64,000 nt of DNA. Origin: Dendrophyllia cribrosa (lineage: Eukaryota > Cnidaria > Anthozoa > Scleractinia > Dendrophylliidae). Below are positions 42,574 to 53,299 of the stretch, one piece after another. Made by a program: the position numbers and the translations under genes. The stretch spans positions 24,354,527 through 24,418,526 of the forward strand of contig JAJLRJ010000011.1 in assembly GCA_024195265.1 (NCBI GenBank), read 5' to 3'. The notes under the pieces were generated by a model. It was not told the DNA's origin. It saw nothing but the letters and a program-made list of their open reading frames with translations, and ran no database searches. The first letter of the stretch is position 1. The number at the start of each line of letters is the position of its first letter.

Positions 42574-44094
42574 TTGCGTGGTGAAAGCGGTAAACAACTC
42601 CTAGAAAAAATCAACCGGAACCTCGTAAACATCAAAAAAGTCAACCAGTGGAAGAACACATCCTCTGTGCTCCAATGGTTTGACCAACAGGCAAATAAAA
42701 GCGACTTAGCATTCATATGCTTTGACGTCGTAGAATTTTACCCCTCGATTTCCGAAGCTCTCCTAATCCGCGCGCTAGACTTAGCCTCAGAACACCTGAA
42801 CATCTCAGCCAGCGAGCGACGAACGATCATCAATTCCAAGCACTCCCTACTGTTCAGCAAAGGCCAACCATGGGAAAAGAGAAATGCAACATCAAATTTC
42901 GACGTCACCATGGGAAGCTACGACGGAGCGGAGACTTGTGAACTGGTGGGTTGTTACCTTCTGTCGCAACTAAACGAGATACCTGGCATTGAAATCGGCC
43001 TTTACCGCGACGACGGGCTAGCAGTACGTAACCAAACACCACGAGAGATAGAGAGAGCAAAAAAAGAGATATGCCAAATATTCGCGAGGAACAATCTAAA
43101 AATCACCATCGAAGCAAACAAGAAAGTTGTCAACTTCCTCGATGTAACACTAGACCTAAACACAGGAAAATTCAAGCCATATGCTAAACCATTGAGCACC
43201 CCTCTCTACGTTCACAGCCAATCGAACCACCCACCCAAAATCCTTGAAAACATACCTGAAGCAATCAACCGACGACTATCTAGCATTTCATCTGATGAAG
43301 CCGTCTTTAACGAAGCAGCACCCCCATATCAAGAAGCACTGACAAAGAGCGGGTACACGCACAAACTAGAGTTCAAGCCTCCACCACAGGGACCACCACC
43401 ACAAAAACGCAAGCGACGAAGAAATGTTATATGGTTCAACCCACCATACAACAAGAACGTCAAAACAAACATCGGAAGAGAGTTCATATGCCTCATCAAA
43501 AGATCTTTCCCTACGGGCCACAAGCTGAGGAAAATATTCAACAGAAACACCCTGAAACTCAGCTACAGCTGCATGCCCAACGTTAAGCAATTAATAGATG
43601 GCCACAACAAAGCCATACTACAGAACGCAGAAACAACACAACCGCAACAAGGCGAAGGGAAGAAAACATGCAACTGTAGGAAAAAAGAAGAATGTCCACT
43701 GGATGGGGAATGCCTGGTGAGCGAGGTCGTGTATCAAGCCACGGTAAAAACACAAGACGCACAAGGGACATACATCGGCCTAACAGCAAACCAGTTTAAG
43801 GCAAGATACCGAAACCGCCAGATGTCATTCAGGCACGTTAAGAGGAGAAACGAGACCGAGCTCAGCAAACACCTGTGGAAGCTGAAGGATGACAACAAAG
43901 AATTCACAGTCACGTGGAAGATCGTCGCAAAAGCAAAGCCATACACGAACCTTACTAAACGTTGTAACCTTTGTAACACTGAAAAGTTTTTTCTGATCAC
44001 TAGGCCGCACATGGCAACGCTAAACAGGCGCAATGAGCTAATTTCGACATGTAGGCACCGGCGGAAGTTCATTCTAAGGTACAGTTCAACGTAG
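42574..44094 (+). CDS. Penelope-like reverse transcriptase with GIY-YIG endonuclease, 5'-truncated
   Basis: 506 codons open from a TTG inside the left repeat; there is no ATG before residue 113, so the N-terminus (early RT motifs) is missing. RT motif A is FDVVEFYPSI (50-59) and the catalytic YRDDG is at 144-148, followed by NFLDV at 187-191. A cysteine cluster (CNCRKKEECPLDGEC, 366-380) precedes the endonuclease: VVYQATV, TYIGLT at 399-404, then RY...R....H and ELSKHLW. The end has CNLCNTEKFFI-like and LNRRNELIS segments. It should copy element RNA at a nicked site in the nucleus. The frame is intact to its stop next to the right repeat. Confidence 0.85.
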   Translation: MRGESGKQLLEKINRNLVNIKKVNQWKNTSSVLQWFDQQANKSDLAFICFDVVEFYPSISEALLIRALDLASEHLNISASERRTIINSKHSLLFSKGQPWEKRNATSNFDVTMGSYDGAETCELVGCYLLSQLNEIPGIEIGLYRDDGLAVRNQTPREIERAKKEICQIFARNNLKITIEANKKVVNFLDVTLDLNTGKFKPYAKPLSTPLYVHSQSNHPPKILENIPEAINRRLSSISSDEAVFNEAAPPYQEALTKSGYTHKLEFKPPPQGPPPQKRKRRRNVIWFNPPYNKNVKTNIGREFICLIKRSFPTGHKLRKIFNRNTLKLSYSCMPNVKQLIDGHNKAILQNAETTQPQQGEGKKTCNCRKKEECPLDGECLVSEVVYQATVKTQDAQGTYIGLTANQFKARYRNRQMSFRHVKRRNETELSKHLWKLKDDNKEFTVTWKIVAKAKPYTNLTKRCNLCNTEKFFLITRPHMATLNRRNELISTCRHRRKFILRYSST

Positions 44095-44303
44095 CGCATA
44101 TCCAATTTTGTAAATTTAGCGCGAGCACTTAGAGTGACTTAGGTTTTGAAAGCGCGCGCGCTGCCCATATCATCACGCGAGCATATTGTTTTAACCGTTA
44201 TATTATTTCAACCATTGAAACCGTTTCCATCACGTGCTTATTTAAACCGCTTTCACCACGCAATAATACTGTTGATGTAGACTTAACGGTTCAGTGTAAA
44301 ATG

Positions 44304-44367
44304 GAGTTTAACTGATGAGTGGGTCACCTCTTCGGTGGCCTACGAAACAGTTCTGTATTAAACGTCC
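44304..44367 (+). ncRNA. Hammerhead ribozyme (type I, short stem III), right repeat
   Basis: Stem I pairs GTTTAA (44306-44311) with TTAAAC (44358-44363), extended by GGA/TCC across a bulge. The core CTGATGA is at 44312-44318. Stem II is a 10-bp helix, GTGGGTCACC with GGTGGCCTAC, two G-U pairs included, capped by TCTTC. GAAA is at 44344-44347. Stem III is ACAG/CTGT with a UU loop. Cleavage is predicted after A44357. Every conserved core base is present. Short stem III is the known form for Penelope-element hammerheads, which tend to work as dimers. Confidence 0.85.
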
Positions 44368-44648
44368 ATCCACTCAAGATCTGAGTAGTTCACCTACTAG
44401 TATAACCCGCTCCTTCACCGCAAGTAGAGCACTATCTTGGCTTCGCCGGTGAACATTTAACTGAAACTTATATATATATATATATATATATATACTCGTA
44501 GACTTGTGAATGGCCTCGCAAACAATGCTTACCTGAAATCTTTAATTGGAGGATCACTTGAGCGATCGTGGAGACTTGAAATTTGTCGTATAAACTTGAT
44601 TTGTAAAGGTCAAGAAACCAACTCCAATTTAAATTAACGTTTTAATTA

Positions 44649-44685
44649 GCTCGACGTTTCGGCCGTCTCGGCCTTCCTCAGGAGC
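44649..44685 (-). ncRNA. Hammerhead-like core, left arm of foldback
   Basis: The minus strand reads GCTC, CTGAGGA, A, GGCCG/CGGCC hairpin, GAAACGTC, GAGC. CUGANGA and GAAA are present, stem I is GCTC/GAGC, and the ACGT after GAA is self-complementary, as in Penelope hammerheads thought to act as dimers. The extra A beside stem II weakens the call. Confidence 0.5.
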
Positions 44686-44899
44686 GTTATGATGATTTTA
44701 CAGGTAATTCAACATAAAAGCTTCATGTAACGGAAAATAACGACTAACGTCTGTGTGACGAAAAGGTAAAACATAATTCTATTGGCCAAAACAAGGTTTT
44801 GCAACATTTAAACTAACTATTAACTATGTGTCACCGGAAAAAGCGAGTGACTTATGTGACAAAACGGTAAAAGAAAATTCTAGAACTAATCCGCGCTTA

Positions 44900-45148
44900 T
44901 TAAGTTAAATTGTTTATCGCAGGTTTTAATCTTCTTATCCAGTAGCCCTCTCTTGCTCGTCGCATCTCCACGGCTTGACTTCTCACTTTCTCGAGTACAG
45001 TCAATTTAAAATGCTGCAATCCACAGGTCCTAAAATGGCGAACTGTTGGTATGTTCTTTTGACCTATTGAGATATCTGAGCGATGTTGATTTGCCCGTAT
45101 TCTAATGCAGTTGCATGTTTCACCTACATATTGATCTTTACATTTCAT
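44900..45148 (-). pseudogene. GIY-YIG endonuclease C-terminus, left arm
   Basis: 82 codons: MKCKDQYVGETCNCIRIRAN, a QHRSDIS segment, TVRHFRTCGLQHFKLTVLEK, and EGYWIRRLKPAINNLT. YVGET and the R...H spacing fit the GIY-YIG fold of Penelope elements. This arm keeps the frame that the right arm lost. Confidence 0.7.
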
Positions 45149-45255
45149 ACAAGTTATTAGATAAACAACGCTTGTTGCTTGGCAGGTTGTATGTCCGCGT
45201 AGTGGGATTACTTCGCCGGTTTTTGCGCTGTTGATCTTTTGTGTAAATTGATCTT

Positions 45256-45876
45256 TTGTGTAAATTTATTATCAAGCAACATCAGTTAATCCTTCACACA
45301 TCGCCTAGGTGCAAAAGTGTCTTTCGCGAGCCTACAATGATTGCCTATCGAAAAGGGAGGAGTCTCACACAGATACTAACAAGCAAACGATTAGCACCAC
45401 CCAGTCCTAGTGAACAAAATCAAGCGATTAATCTTTCTTCTCAACCTCCAAGAAATAGCTCCTCTGAAACCATATGCAAAATCTGTGGTCGCTCCTTTCA
45501 AAACAACAGAAATCTCAAAATCCACTTCACCCATAAACACAAGCATCGCCCCGCCGATTTCAATACACAACCAGGGTTCTGGCCGTGCAAAACAAACTCA
45601 AGATGTGCCTGCTGCCGAGAATATGGTCAATTTACACAAAAGATCAACAGCGCAAAAACCGGCGAAGTAATCCCACTACGCGGACATACAACCTGCCAAG
45701 CAACAAGCGTTGTTTATCTAATAACTTGTATGAAATGTAAAGATCAATATGTAGGTGAAACATGCAACTGCATTAGAATACGGGCAAATCAACATCGCTC
45801 AGATATCTCAATAGGTCAAAGAACATACCAACAGTTCGCCATTTTAGGACCTGTGGATTGCAGCATTTTAAATTGA
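45256..45876 (+). pseudogene. Penelope-like C-terminal region with C2H2 finger, frameshifted
   Basis: An open frame of 206 codons without an ATG near its start. It contains FREPTMIAYRKGRSLTQILT, then CKICGRSFQNNRNLKIHFTH (C-x2-C-x12-H spacing of a C2H2 finger), a cysteine-rich PCKTNSRCACC, and VVYLITCMKCKDQYVGET (GIY-YIG). It then runs out of frame at GQRTYQQF because one A is missing relative to the left arm near 45820. The remaining C-terminus continues in another frame to ~45975. RT motifs are absent. Confidence 0.75.
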
Positions 45877-46191
45877 CTGTACTCGAGAAAGTGAGAAGTC
45901 AAGCCGTGGAGATGCGACGAGCAAGAGAGGGCTACTGGATAAGAAGATTAAAACCTGCGATAAACAATTTAATTTAATAAGCGCGGATTAGTTCTAGAAT
46001 TTTCTTTTACCGTTTTGTCACATAAGTCACTCGCTTTTTCCGGTGACACATAGTTAATAGTTAGTTTAAATGTTGCAAAACCTTGTTTTGGCCAATAGAA
46101 TTATGTTTTACCTTTTCGTCACACAGACGTTAGTCGTTATTTTCCGTTACATGAAGCTTTTATGTTGAATTACCTGTAAAATCATCATAAC

Positions 46192-46228
46192 GCTCCTGAG
46201 GAAGGCCGAGACGGCCGAAACGTCGAGC
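46192..46228 (+). ncRNA. Hammerhead-like core, right arm of foldback
   Basis: Same motif as 44649-44685, on the + strand: GCTC (46192-46195), CTGAGGA (46196-46202), an extra A, GGCCG-AGA-CGGCC, GAAACGTC (46217-46224), GAGC. Predicted cleavage is after C46224 if active as a dimer. Confidence 0.5.
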
Positions 46229-46310
46229 TAATTAAAACGTTAATTTAAATTGGAGTTGGTTTCTTGACCTTTACAAATCAAGTATATATATATATATCTG
46301 TGTCGTAACC

Positions 46311-46367
<57 letters not shown>

Positions 46368-46665
46368 AAATCCTATACCAACCGCAGAACATTTTAGGAG
46401 AAGCCACCCACAATGTGAGCACAGTCACGGACAACACAAATAAGTAAGGAAAACAATGCAAAGTGAAATTAAGACGTTATTTAACGAACTAAATGCACAC
46501 GTCGATTAAACAAACAAATAATGCACGCGCACAAATAATGCACCAACAATGCACGCGCACAAATAATTAAATTAAAGAAATAAAAACGCGCGCGTACATG
46601 TGCCGATACAACTGAAATACAAATCTTACTACTAAATACGTAATGTAAGGATACGATGTTGCAAT

Positions 46666-47048
46666 TCAAGCCTGGATTGCTAATCTCATCTCACGCAGGG
46701 CTGCACCATACTTCTCTACGATAAGACCATGGCGACTTGAGAATTTATTAAATGATTTCCGAAGTATATTGGTTTCAAAGCCTTGTTGAATGAGACGTAA
46801 TGAAATTGCGCGGAGCCTATCTATGAAGTCAACTTTGGACGTGCAAATTCTAGCATATCTCACTAGTTGAGATATGTAAACACCATAAGCTGGATTGGCG
46901 GGAATGTTGCTGTCCATATGAGGAAAGTTGCCAATCCGGAATGCAAAGTCATCTCTCTTATCATAGATGCTGATACGGAAAGGTGTGTTTATGTCTCTAG
47001 TCTTGATATTCGTGTCGAGATAACACACTTCAGTAGATGATGTGGAAG
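46666..47048 (-). pseudogene. Retroelement reverse-transcriptase C-terminal fragment
   Basis: The minus-strand frame contains RISIYDKRDDFAFRIGNFPH, DSNIPANPAYGVYISQLVRY, ARICTSK and RHGLIVEKYG. I recall this YDKRDDF...YGVYISQLVR text as common in reverse-transcriptase-bearing elements of cnidarians and other invertebrates; the clade is not certain. It is cut on the upstream side where it meets the block preceding GPCR copy 3. Confidence 0.65.
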
Positions 47049-47089
47049 TATTCTTCTGGAATACTTCTCAGAAAATCCATCACGATAAA

Positions 47090-47757
47090 TGACTACTAGA
47101 GCAACGACAATTAAAGAGACATTAGCTCATAAGGGAAACACCATAAAGAGGTGTAATTTGCATAAATATTCTGTACCTATATGATATATAAGAAAAGATA
47201 GTCAACGCGATGAATTCGTTTTCGCGAGTTAAGATTTCTCTCAAAACGCGATCATCTTTTGCCCCGTTAGCAAGTTTGGTATTTTTTTTTCGGCCGGATG
47301 TTAAAGGTAAACGTTGTTTCTTTTTTTCATACACTTGGCAGTATTTTGTTTTCTTTCTAACAATCTAACAAGCGCCATTTTTCCTGTTAAAATACGTTGA
47401 ATACTTCTCAGAGGAATTCATCAAGAGAAATGGAGTATTGAGAAACAGATTTTGCAGTTGCACGTTCTCCCTTTTATAACTGAAGACAATTATATTGCTT
47501 TTAATCCATATAATATATATTGATTATTTTTTGTAAGAACGTGCGTGATGCCCGCTGTTAATAGGAACATTGCCAGTTTCTATTAAAATATCTATTTGCA
47601 GACCTGACAACTGTATGACAACTGGCCGGTTGTTAAACAATTCAAGTTTCAATTAAACTCGCATCAGCGACAAGCAAATCACTCCGGTCAAATTAAGATA
47701 AATTCAGCAGCGCGTCCTCTTAAGAAACTATTTGAATTTGTGATAGGAACAACAAAC
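47090..47757 (+). other. Block B: 5' flank of GPCR copy 3
   Basis: Nearly the same as 52630-53299 and similar to 28026-28627, including a 40-base segment (AGAAACAGATTTTGCAGTTG ...) absent from copy 2. It ends GGAACAACAAACATG. Confidence 0.6.
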
Positions 47758-48738
47758 ATGAACACGACAGTGAATGGATCAAGCTGCCCCGGCCTGTTTA
47801 ATCCTACATCGAATAAAATCGGGCGAACCTTTGGTCACTGCCTGATTTTGGTTGCGTCGCTGGTCGGAAATTCTATCATCGGAATAATTGTCTACAAAAC
47901 GCCAGCCTTGAGAAAACCGATAAATTATTTCGTCGCAAACATGGCTATGTCTGACCTGCTGTATCCGATATTTCTTTTTCCGCTCAAAATTACAGAGTTA
48001 TACGCGGACTCCTGGATTATCGGTGGTTGGCTTGGCCGTGTCTTGTGTAAGCTTGCCCCTTTTTTAGGAGATATATCCACCCTTGTGTCGATTCAGAGCC
48101 TGGTTCTGATAGCAGTGGATCGATTTGTAGCTGTGGTATATCCCCTTCGTTCCCAACTCATCACTCCAAAGCTGTGTCATTTGGTTATTTTCGCCACGTG
48201 GATCGTCGCAGTGGCTGTACTTTCGCCATATTTTTTCATCTTTAAACTTGTTGAATACCCTGGAAGACTTGCGTGTGAGCGGAAGTGGACTGAAGCTTTT
48301 GGAGAGTCCTCGTCCTTTGCGAATTACTATCTAGCAGTACTTATTGTGTTTCTTTACATCCCTATCGTCTTGTTGATCACGCTTTACTCCACCATTTTTA
48401 TTAAGCTCAAGACACAGGCTCATCCAGGCGAGCATTCGGCCAACGCCGAGGAACAACGCACCAGAAGAAACAGAAGCGTGTTAAAGATGGCCATTGCTAT
48501 CGTTGTAGGGTTTGTGTTATGCTGGGTACCTTTCACCATTACCGTTTTACTCTCTTACTTTGCGCGGCATAGGACCTCGATTTCTTGTGGTCTCATACGA
48601 TTTAGGGTCTTTGCGTGGTTTATGGCTTCCGCAAACTGCGCTATCAATCCTGTTATTTGCGTCATTTTCAGTAGTAATTATCGTCAAGGACTCAAGAGAC
48701 TTCTAAACTGTTTTGTGCAGTGCAGGAGTAACTTTTAG
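47758..48738 (+). CDS. Class A GPCR, copy 3
   Basis: 326 aa from the conserved start MNTTVNGSSCPGLF. It is clearly more diverged from copies 1-2 (ITPKLCHLVIFATWIVAVAV, SFANYYLAVLIVFLYIPIVL) but keeps GNSIIG, NMAMSDLL, the loop cysteines, DRF, LCWVP and a NPVIC form of NPxxY. The third loop is HPGEHSANAEEQRTRRNRSV. The C-tail is shorter, ending NCFVQCRSNF, because a stop occurs where copies 1-2 continue. An AATAAA lies at 48944-48949. Presumed plasma-membrane receptor, ligand unknown. It pairs most closely with copy 4. Confidence 0.88.
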   Translation: MNTTVNGSSCPGLFNPTSNKIGRTFGHCLILVASLVGNSIIGIIVYKTPALRKPINYFVANMAMSDLLYPIFLFPLKITELYADSWIIGGWLGRVLCKLAPFLGDISTLVSIQSLVLIAVDRFVAVVYPLRSQLITPKLCHLVIFATWIVAVAVLSPYFFIFKLVEYPGRLACERKWTEAFGESSSFANYYLAVLIVFLYIPIVLLITLYSTIFIKLKTQAHPGEHSANAEEQRTRRNRSVLKMAIAIVVGFVLCWVPFTITVLLSYFARHRTSISCGLIRFRVFAWFMASANCAINPVICVIFSSNYRQGLKRLLNCFVQCRSNF

Positions 48739-49089
48739 AATCGCGCAAGATGGCTATTAGGCGGTTTGCTGATTTAACTGGGGCAAACTCATGAGACATC
48801 TAAATGACTGAGCTCGTGCAGTGCAGGACTAACAATGAAAACCTGCACAATGGATATCAAGTGGCTCGTGGAATGCCCGCCTATAAAAGCTATCATCATG
48901 AAGCAAACTCATATGTTGAATTGTCTCTCTTTATCATCACACAAATAAAAACAAACTCGAGTAAAGCGATGAACTAAATAAACATTTTTAAACTGAGGTA
49001 GAAGTTGTTGCATAATTTGCTGTGTCACCTACACATGGTCAAATCTTTCAGTGTCTCTAATAACCAAACCTAAAAAGGCGTCAGCAAAG

Positions 49090-49520
49090 AAGTCAAGATA
49101 AGAAGTTCCTCACTTCCTTGGGTAACGAATGAAATTCGACTTATGATAAACAAAAGATTCAAGTTGTTCAAATCCGCAGTAAATCCTAAATCTACTATGA
49201 AGTGGAATGAGTATAAGAACATTAGGAATGAAATAACTGCAAATCTTAGATCGGCTAAAGCTAATTACTTCAAGGAAATGTTCGATGAAATCAAAACCAC
49301 AAAGGCATACTGGAATTTAGTGCATAAAGTCACAACATCAACCCAACAAAATGCAATTGGTCACCTGAAGAAAGAAAACGGAGGTTGTAATCAAGGACGA
49401 CGAAAAGGCATGCTTGCTGCATACCTATTTCGCGTCAGTTGGAGAAAGGCTAGCCCATGACTTGCCGCTGCCTCCCTTACAAACACCCAGTCATCCGGCC
49501 CAACGGGAAATGTGAAAGTT
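49090..49520 (+). pseudogene. LINE ORF2 fragment (between endonuclease and RT)
   Basis: IRSSSLPWVTNEIRLMINKR, KWNEYKNIRNEITANLRSAK, YFKEMFDEIKTTKAYWNLV and, after a frame change near 49390, FASVGERLAHDLP. This is the characteristic linker of CR1/jockey-like LINEs between endonuclease and reverse transcriptase. Both ends are missing. Confidence 0.7.
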
Positions 49521-49529
49521 TACCACTTC

Positions 49530-50120
49530 TAAAGTCCTAGTGACAGAGGATAAAAGGATAAAAGCGTTATAAGAAGATACAAAAGCGTGGCTCGTTTGAA
49601 TATTTTTTTTAGCATTTTTATTTAATATTTGAAGTTATTAGATTTGAATTTTACACGAGCACAATTGAGCAAGATCGTTTCAGCTGGCAACGACGGCGTG
49701 CAAAATACGCTTTTTAAAGCAGAATGCTCCCAAGCCTAACCACGCCCACTCATTAGACTTTTTTCGCGCTTTGCGTCGGTTTTTTGCCCAGTATTTTAAT
49801 TGCTTTTTCACTCCTCAACGAGAATAAGTTATCTGTTTTCTTTACAACGTGTCTTTCTTTTCTCTCTCTTGAGATAGAGAAAAAAATCATCTTTTCTTCC
49901 TGTACACCTGGCCTTAACCTTCATTAATAAACATTGCTATCAGTAACAAATTTAAATATCAACAGCACTAAAATTTAGAGGTTGGGGATGGTGGAGTGTG
50001 GCTAAAGGTTAAACGGCATAATATATAATTTTATTATTTGATTCGTTAGACAGACTAGTCTATTAACAAGCAGGGGGATGGCTTATCATCATGTAGCTAA
50101 TAACCAGAATTTTATGGTAT
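49530..50120 (+). other. Gene-less duplicated flank
   Basis: AGCACAATTGAGCAAGATCG, GGCAACGACGG, CCTCAACGAGAATAA, ATCTTTTCTTCCTGTACACC and GGATGGTGGAGTGTGGCTAA parallel 19040-19760 and 59740-59910. No receptor follows. Confidence 0.55.
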
Positions 50121-50339
50121 GAAATCTTTAAATTAAGCACTGAGAGTAATGTCTTTCTTTTCTTATTTTTTCCTGTTGCGTAAAAAGGTGAAAAAGTGGG
50201 TCAATTACGGCACAGTCGAGAGACGCTTGCGAGGTCCATCGATTTCCATATCTCTTCAAAACTTTCACTCTGTTTTTATTTTTTGTTTTTGTTAGGACAG
50301 CCGGTTACAACTTTTATTCTGCTATATTGTTAAGTCACT

Positions 50340-52560
50340 GAAATAAAGTTATAATTTATGAAAATTTTGGTTTATTAAGCGTTGGAAAAATCCTGATCGT
50401 TCTATAGAGTTCCCGATGGAGGTGCGATAATTACAAAAAAGATGCTACAAAAAGACCACCATTTTGAACTCCTCTTAGGAACCATATCAAGAGGTTTAGC
50501 ATCGAGCTAAACAAACAATTATAAGTCAGAAATAATCGCCTACCCACAGAATATCGCAACGGTCGGGAAAATATTACCCGATAAATACCCGATTTATCTG
50601 CAACTATCCCAGATTATCGCTATGTTTTAGGATTTCGGATAAATCGGGAAACGGCGCGAAATATACTGTCGTCCATTATTTTCCCTTCGTATGACATATC
50701 TCGTCGACAATTATATAATGATATGAGAACCGGTTTTGGGAATAAATAGAAAACAAAAAAGGTTACAGGGAGTAGAAGTTGATGTTTGTGTGTAAAGCGC
50801 TACACTGTAGCCTTTTAGAAGAAAATAATTTGTGTAAGCAATTATTAATGTTTCAAAACAAACCAGTTATTCTTGATATTTAACCATCTAAAGACATACA
50901 TTTTTTAATTAAAATGAGCTCATATCGCCTTAATTCAGTTGCGCTGATGGTGTCCACTTGTCTCGCAACGCAAAGTAAACCACTTGAGCTTATCAGTAAA
51001 ACACCGCAAACAACATAAACATGCAGCAAAAGACGATTAGTCAACGTAAAGAAGAAGGAAATTATACATGTTTGCGAATTAAGATTTCGTTTTAAAACGC
51101 GATCATCCTTTGCCCATTTGGTATAAGTTTGGCATTAATTTCAACGGGTGGTAAAGAACGTTGTTTCTTTTGTTCCATACGCCTGGCTTTATATATTCTT
51201 GTTAACAATCTAACAAGTGTCGTGTTTTAAAGTCAAAATATCTTGAATACTTCTCAGAAAATCCATCAAGATAAATGACTATTGGAACAACCGTACGCCA
51301 ATTAAAGCGAAATTAGCTCATAAGGCGACCACCGCGAAGAAGTGCAATTTGCATGAATTCGAATATTTCCACGTACCTATATAAAATATAAGAAAACATA
51401 ATCAGTCAACGCTAAGAATTATAAAAAGCAAACGTTTTCGCAAGTTAAGATTTCTCTCAAAACGCGATCATCTTTTGCCAAGTTAGCAAGAGTTCCAATT
51501 GGTATTTTCCGGCCGGTTGTTGAAGGAAAACAATACGCGCGGTTACACGAAGCTATAAAGCTGTAATTTATATAAGCTGGTTTTATAACGTTGGAAAAAT
51601 CCTCATCGTTCCAGAGTTCCTGATGGAGGTGTCGATAACTATTGGCGATAATTATAAAAAGGATGCTACCCACAGAATATCAGAAGGCCGCGATAAGTAT
51701 CCGATTTATCTACAACTATCCAAGATTATCTCTATGTTTTAGGGTTTAATTAATCGGGAAACAGCGAAATATCCTGTCGTCCAGGATTTTCCCTACGTAC
51801 GAATGACATTTCTCATGGGCAATTATATGATGATATGATAACCGGTTTTGGGAATAAATGGGAAACAAAACATGTTACGGGGTATACAAGATTACATTTT
51901 TGTGCAAAGCACTGCACTCTAGCCGTTTAACAACAAAATAATTTACAGGTGCATACAAGCAATGTTTCAAAACAAACCACTTATTCTTGATATTTAACCA
52001 TTGAAAGTCATAAATTTGTATTTAAAATGAGCTCATATCGCTTAAATTCAGTTGCACTTGTCTCCCGCAACGCAGTGTAAAACCAAAACACCGCAAACAA
52101 CAAAAACATGCAGCAAAAGACGATCAGTCAACACAGAGAAGAAGCAAAATAAAATTTTGCTTTAAATTTCGCTTTAAAACGCGATCATCAATTTGCCTAA
52201 TTCAGTGTAAGTTTGGCATTTTTCTCCAGGTGTTTCTTTCGTTCTATACTCCTGGCTTTGTACATGTATACACGTTAACAATCTCACAAGTGTCGTATTT
52301 TAAAGTCAAAATATCTTGAATACTTCTCAGAAAATCCATTAAGATAAATGACTATTGGAACAACCGTACGTCAATTAAAGCGACATTAGCTCATAAGGCA
52401 AACACCGCAAAGAATTGCAATTTGCATGGATATTGTCACGTACCTAAATAAAATAAAATAAAAGATGATCATTCAACGCGAAGAATTAAAAAAAAAAAAC
52501 AGTTTCGCAAGTTAAGATTTCTCCCAAAACGCGACAATTTTTGCCCATTTAGCAATTTAA
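50340..52560 (+). repeat. Two ~1.1-1.2-kb tandem blocks of non-coding sequence
   Basis: GCGTTGGAAAAATCCTGATC (50381) repeats as ACGTTGGAAAAATCCTCATC (51589). Both blocks continue through CCGGTTTTGGGAATAAAT, CAAACCAGTTATTCTTGATA-like text, CATGCAGCAAAAGACGAT, and the AAAACGCGATCATC module. Within each block, sub-modules recur again ~350 bp later. This is the upstream half of a segmental duplication leading into GPCR copy 4. Confidence 0.7.
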
Positions 52561-52629
52561 CAATCGAACAAGTGTCGTATTTTAATGTCAAAATATCTTG
52601 AATACTTCTTAGAAAATCCATCACGATAA

Positions 52630-53299
52630 ATGACTACTAGAGCAACGACAATTAAAGAGACATTAGCTCATAAGGGAAACACCATAAAGAGGTGTAATTT
52701 GCATAAATATTCTGTACCTATATGATATATAAGAAAAGATAGTCAACGCGATGAATTCGTTTTCGCGAGTTAAGATTTCTCTCAAAACGCGATCATCTTT
52801 TGCCCCGTTAGCAAGTTTGGTATTTTTTTTTCGGCCGGATGTTAAAGGAAAACGTTGTTTCTTTTTTTCATACACTTGGCAGTATTTTGTTTTCTTTGTA
52901 ACAATCTAACAAGCGCCATTTTTCCTGTTAAAATACGTTGAATACTTCTCAGAGAATTCATCAAGAGAAATGGAGTATTGAGAAACAGATTTTGCAGTTG
53001 CACGTTCTCCCTTTTATAACTGAAGACAATTATATTGCTTTTAATCCATATAATATATATTGATTATTTTTTGTAAGAACGTGCGTGATGCCCGCTGTTA
53101 ATAGGAACATTGCCAGTTTTCTATTAAAATATCTATTTGCAGACCTGACAACTGTATGACAACTGGCCGGTTGTTAAACAATTCAAGTTTCAATTAAACT
53201 CGCATCAGTGACAAGCAAATCACTCCGGTCAAATTAAGATAAATACAGCAGCGCGTCCTCTAAAAAAAATATGTTTGAATTTGTGAGAGGAATAACAAC
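52630..53299 (+). other. Block B: 5' flank of GPCR copy 4
   Basis: Almost identical to 47090-47757 as far as ACTCCGGTCAAATTAAGATA, then slightly changed (TCTAAAAAAAATATGTTTG) just before the start codon. Confidence 0.6.

Larger units (their letters stand above)
42442..44395 (+). mobile_element. Penelope-like retroelement with inverted hammerhead-bearing terminal repeats
   Basis: Two 150-bp repeats, 42442-42591 and 44246-44395, are exact reverse complements by eye. Between them lies an open RT/GIY-YIG frame (42574-44094). Penelope-like elements are known to carry terminal repeats in either orientation and to encode hammerhead ribozymes in them; both traits are seen here. The identical repeats and unbroken frame argue for a recent insertion, although the RT N-terminus is missing. 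Confidence 0.88.
44594..46283. mobile_element. Foldback Penelope-like element (658-bp inverted arms)
   Basis: 44594-45251 and 45627-46283 are inverted copies differing by at least one single-base indel (AAAA against AAA at the frameshift). Both arms carry the 3' end of a Penelope-like frame and a hammerhead-like core; the ~375-bp centre carries more of the frame in + orientation only. It looks like an element end copied twice in opposite directions. Short AT runs flank it on the right. Confidence 0.8.

Noticed and set aside
43734..44105. Minus-strand frames of 61-123 aa within the Penelope coding region
   Set aside because: They are shadows of the RT/GIY-YIG frame, which carries all recognisable motifs.
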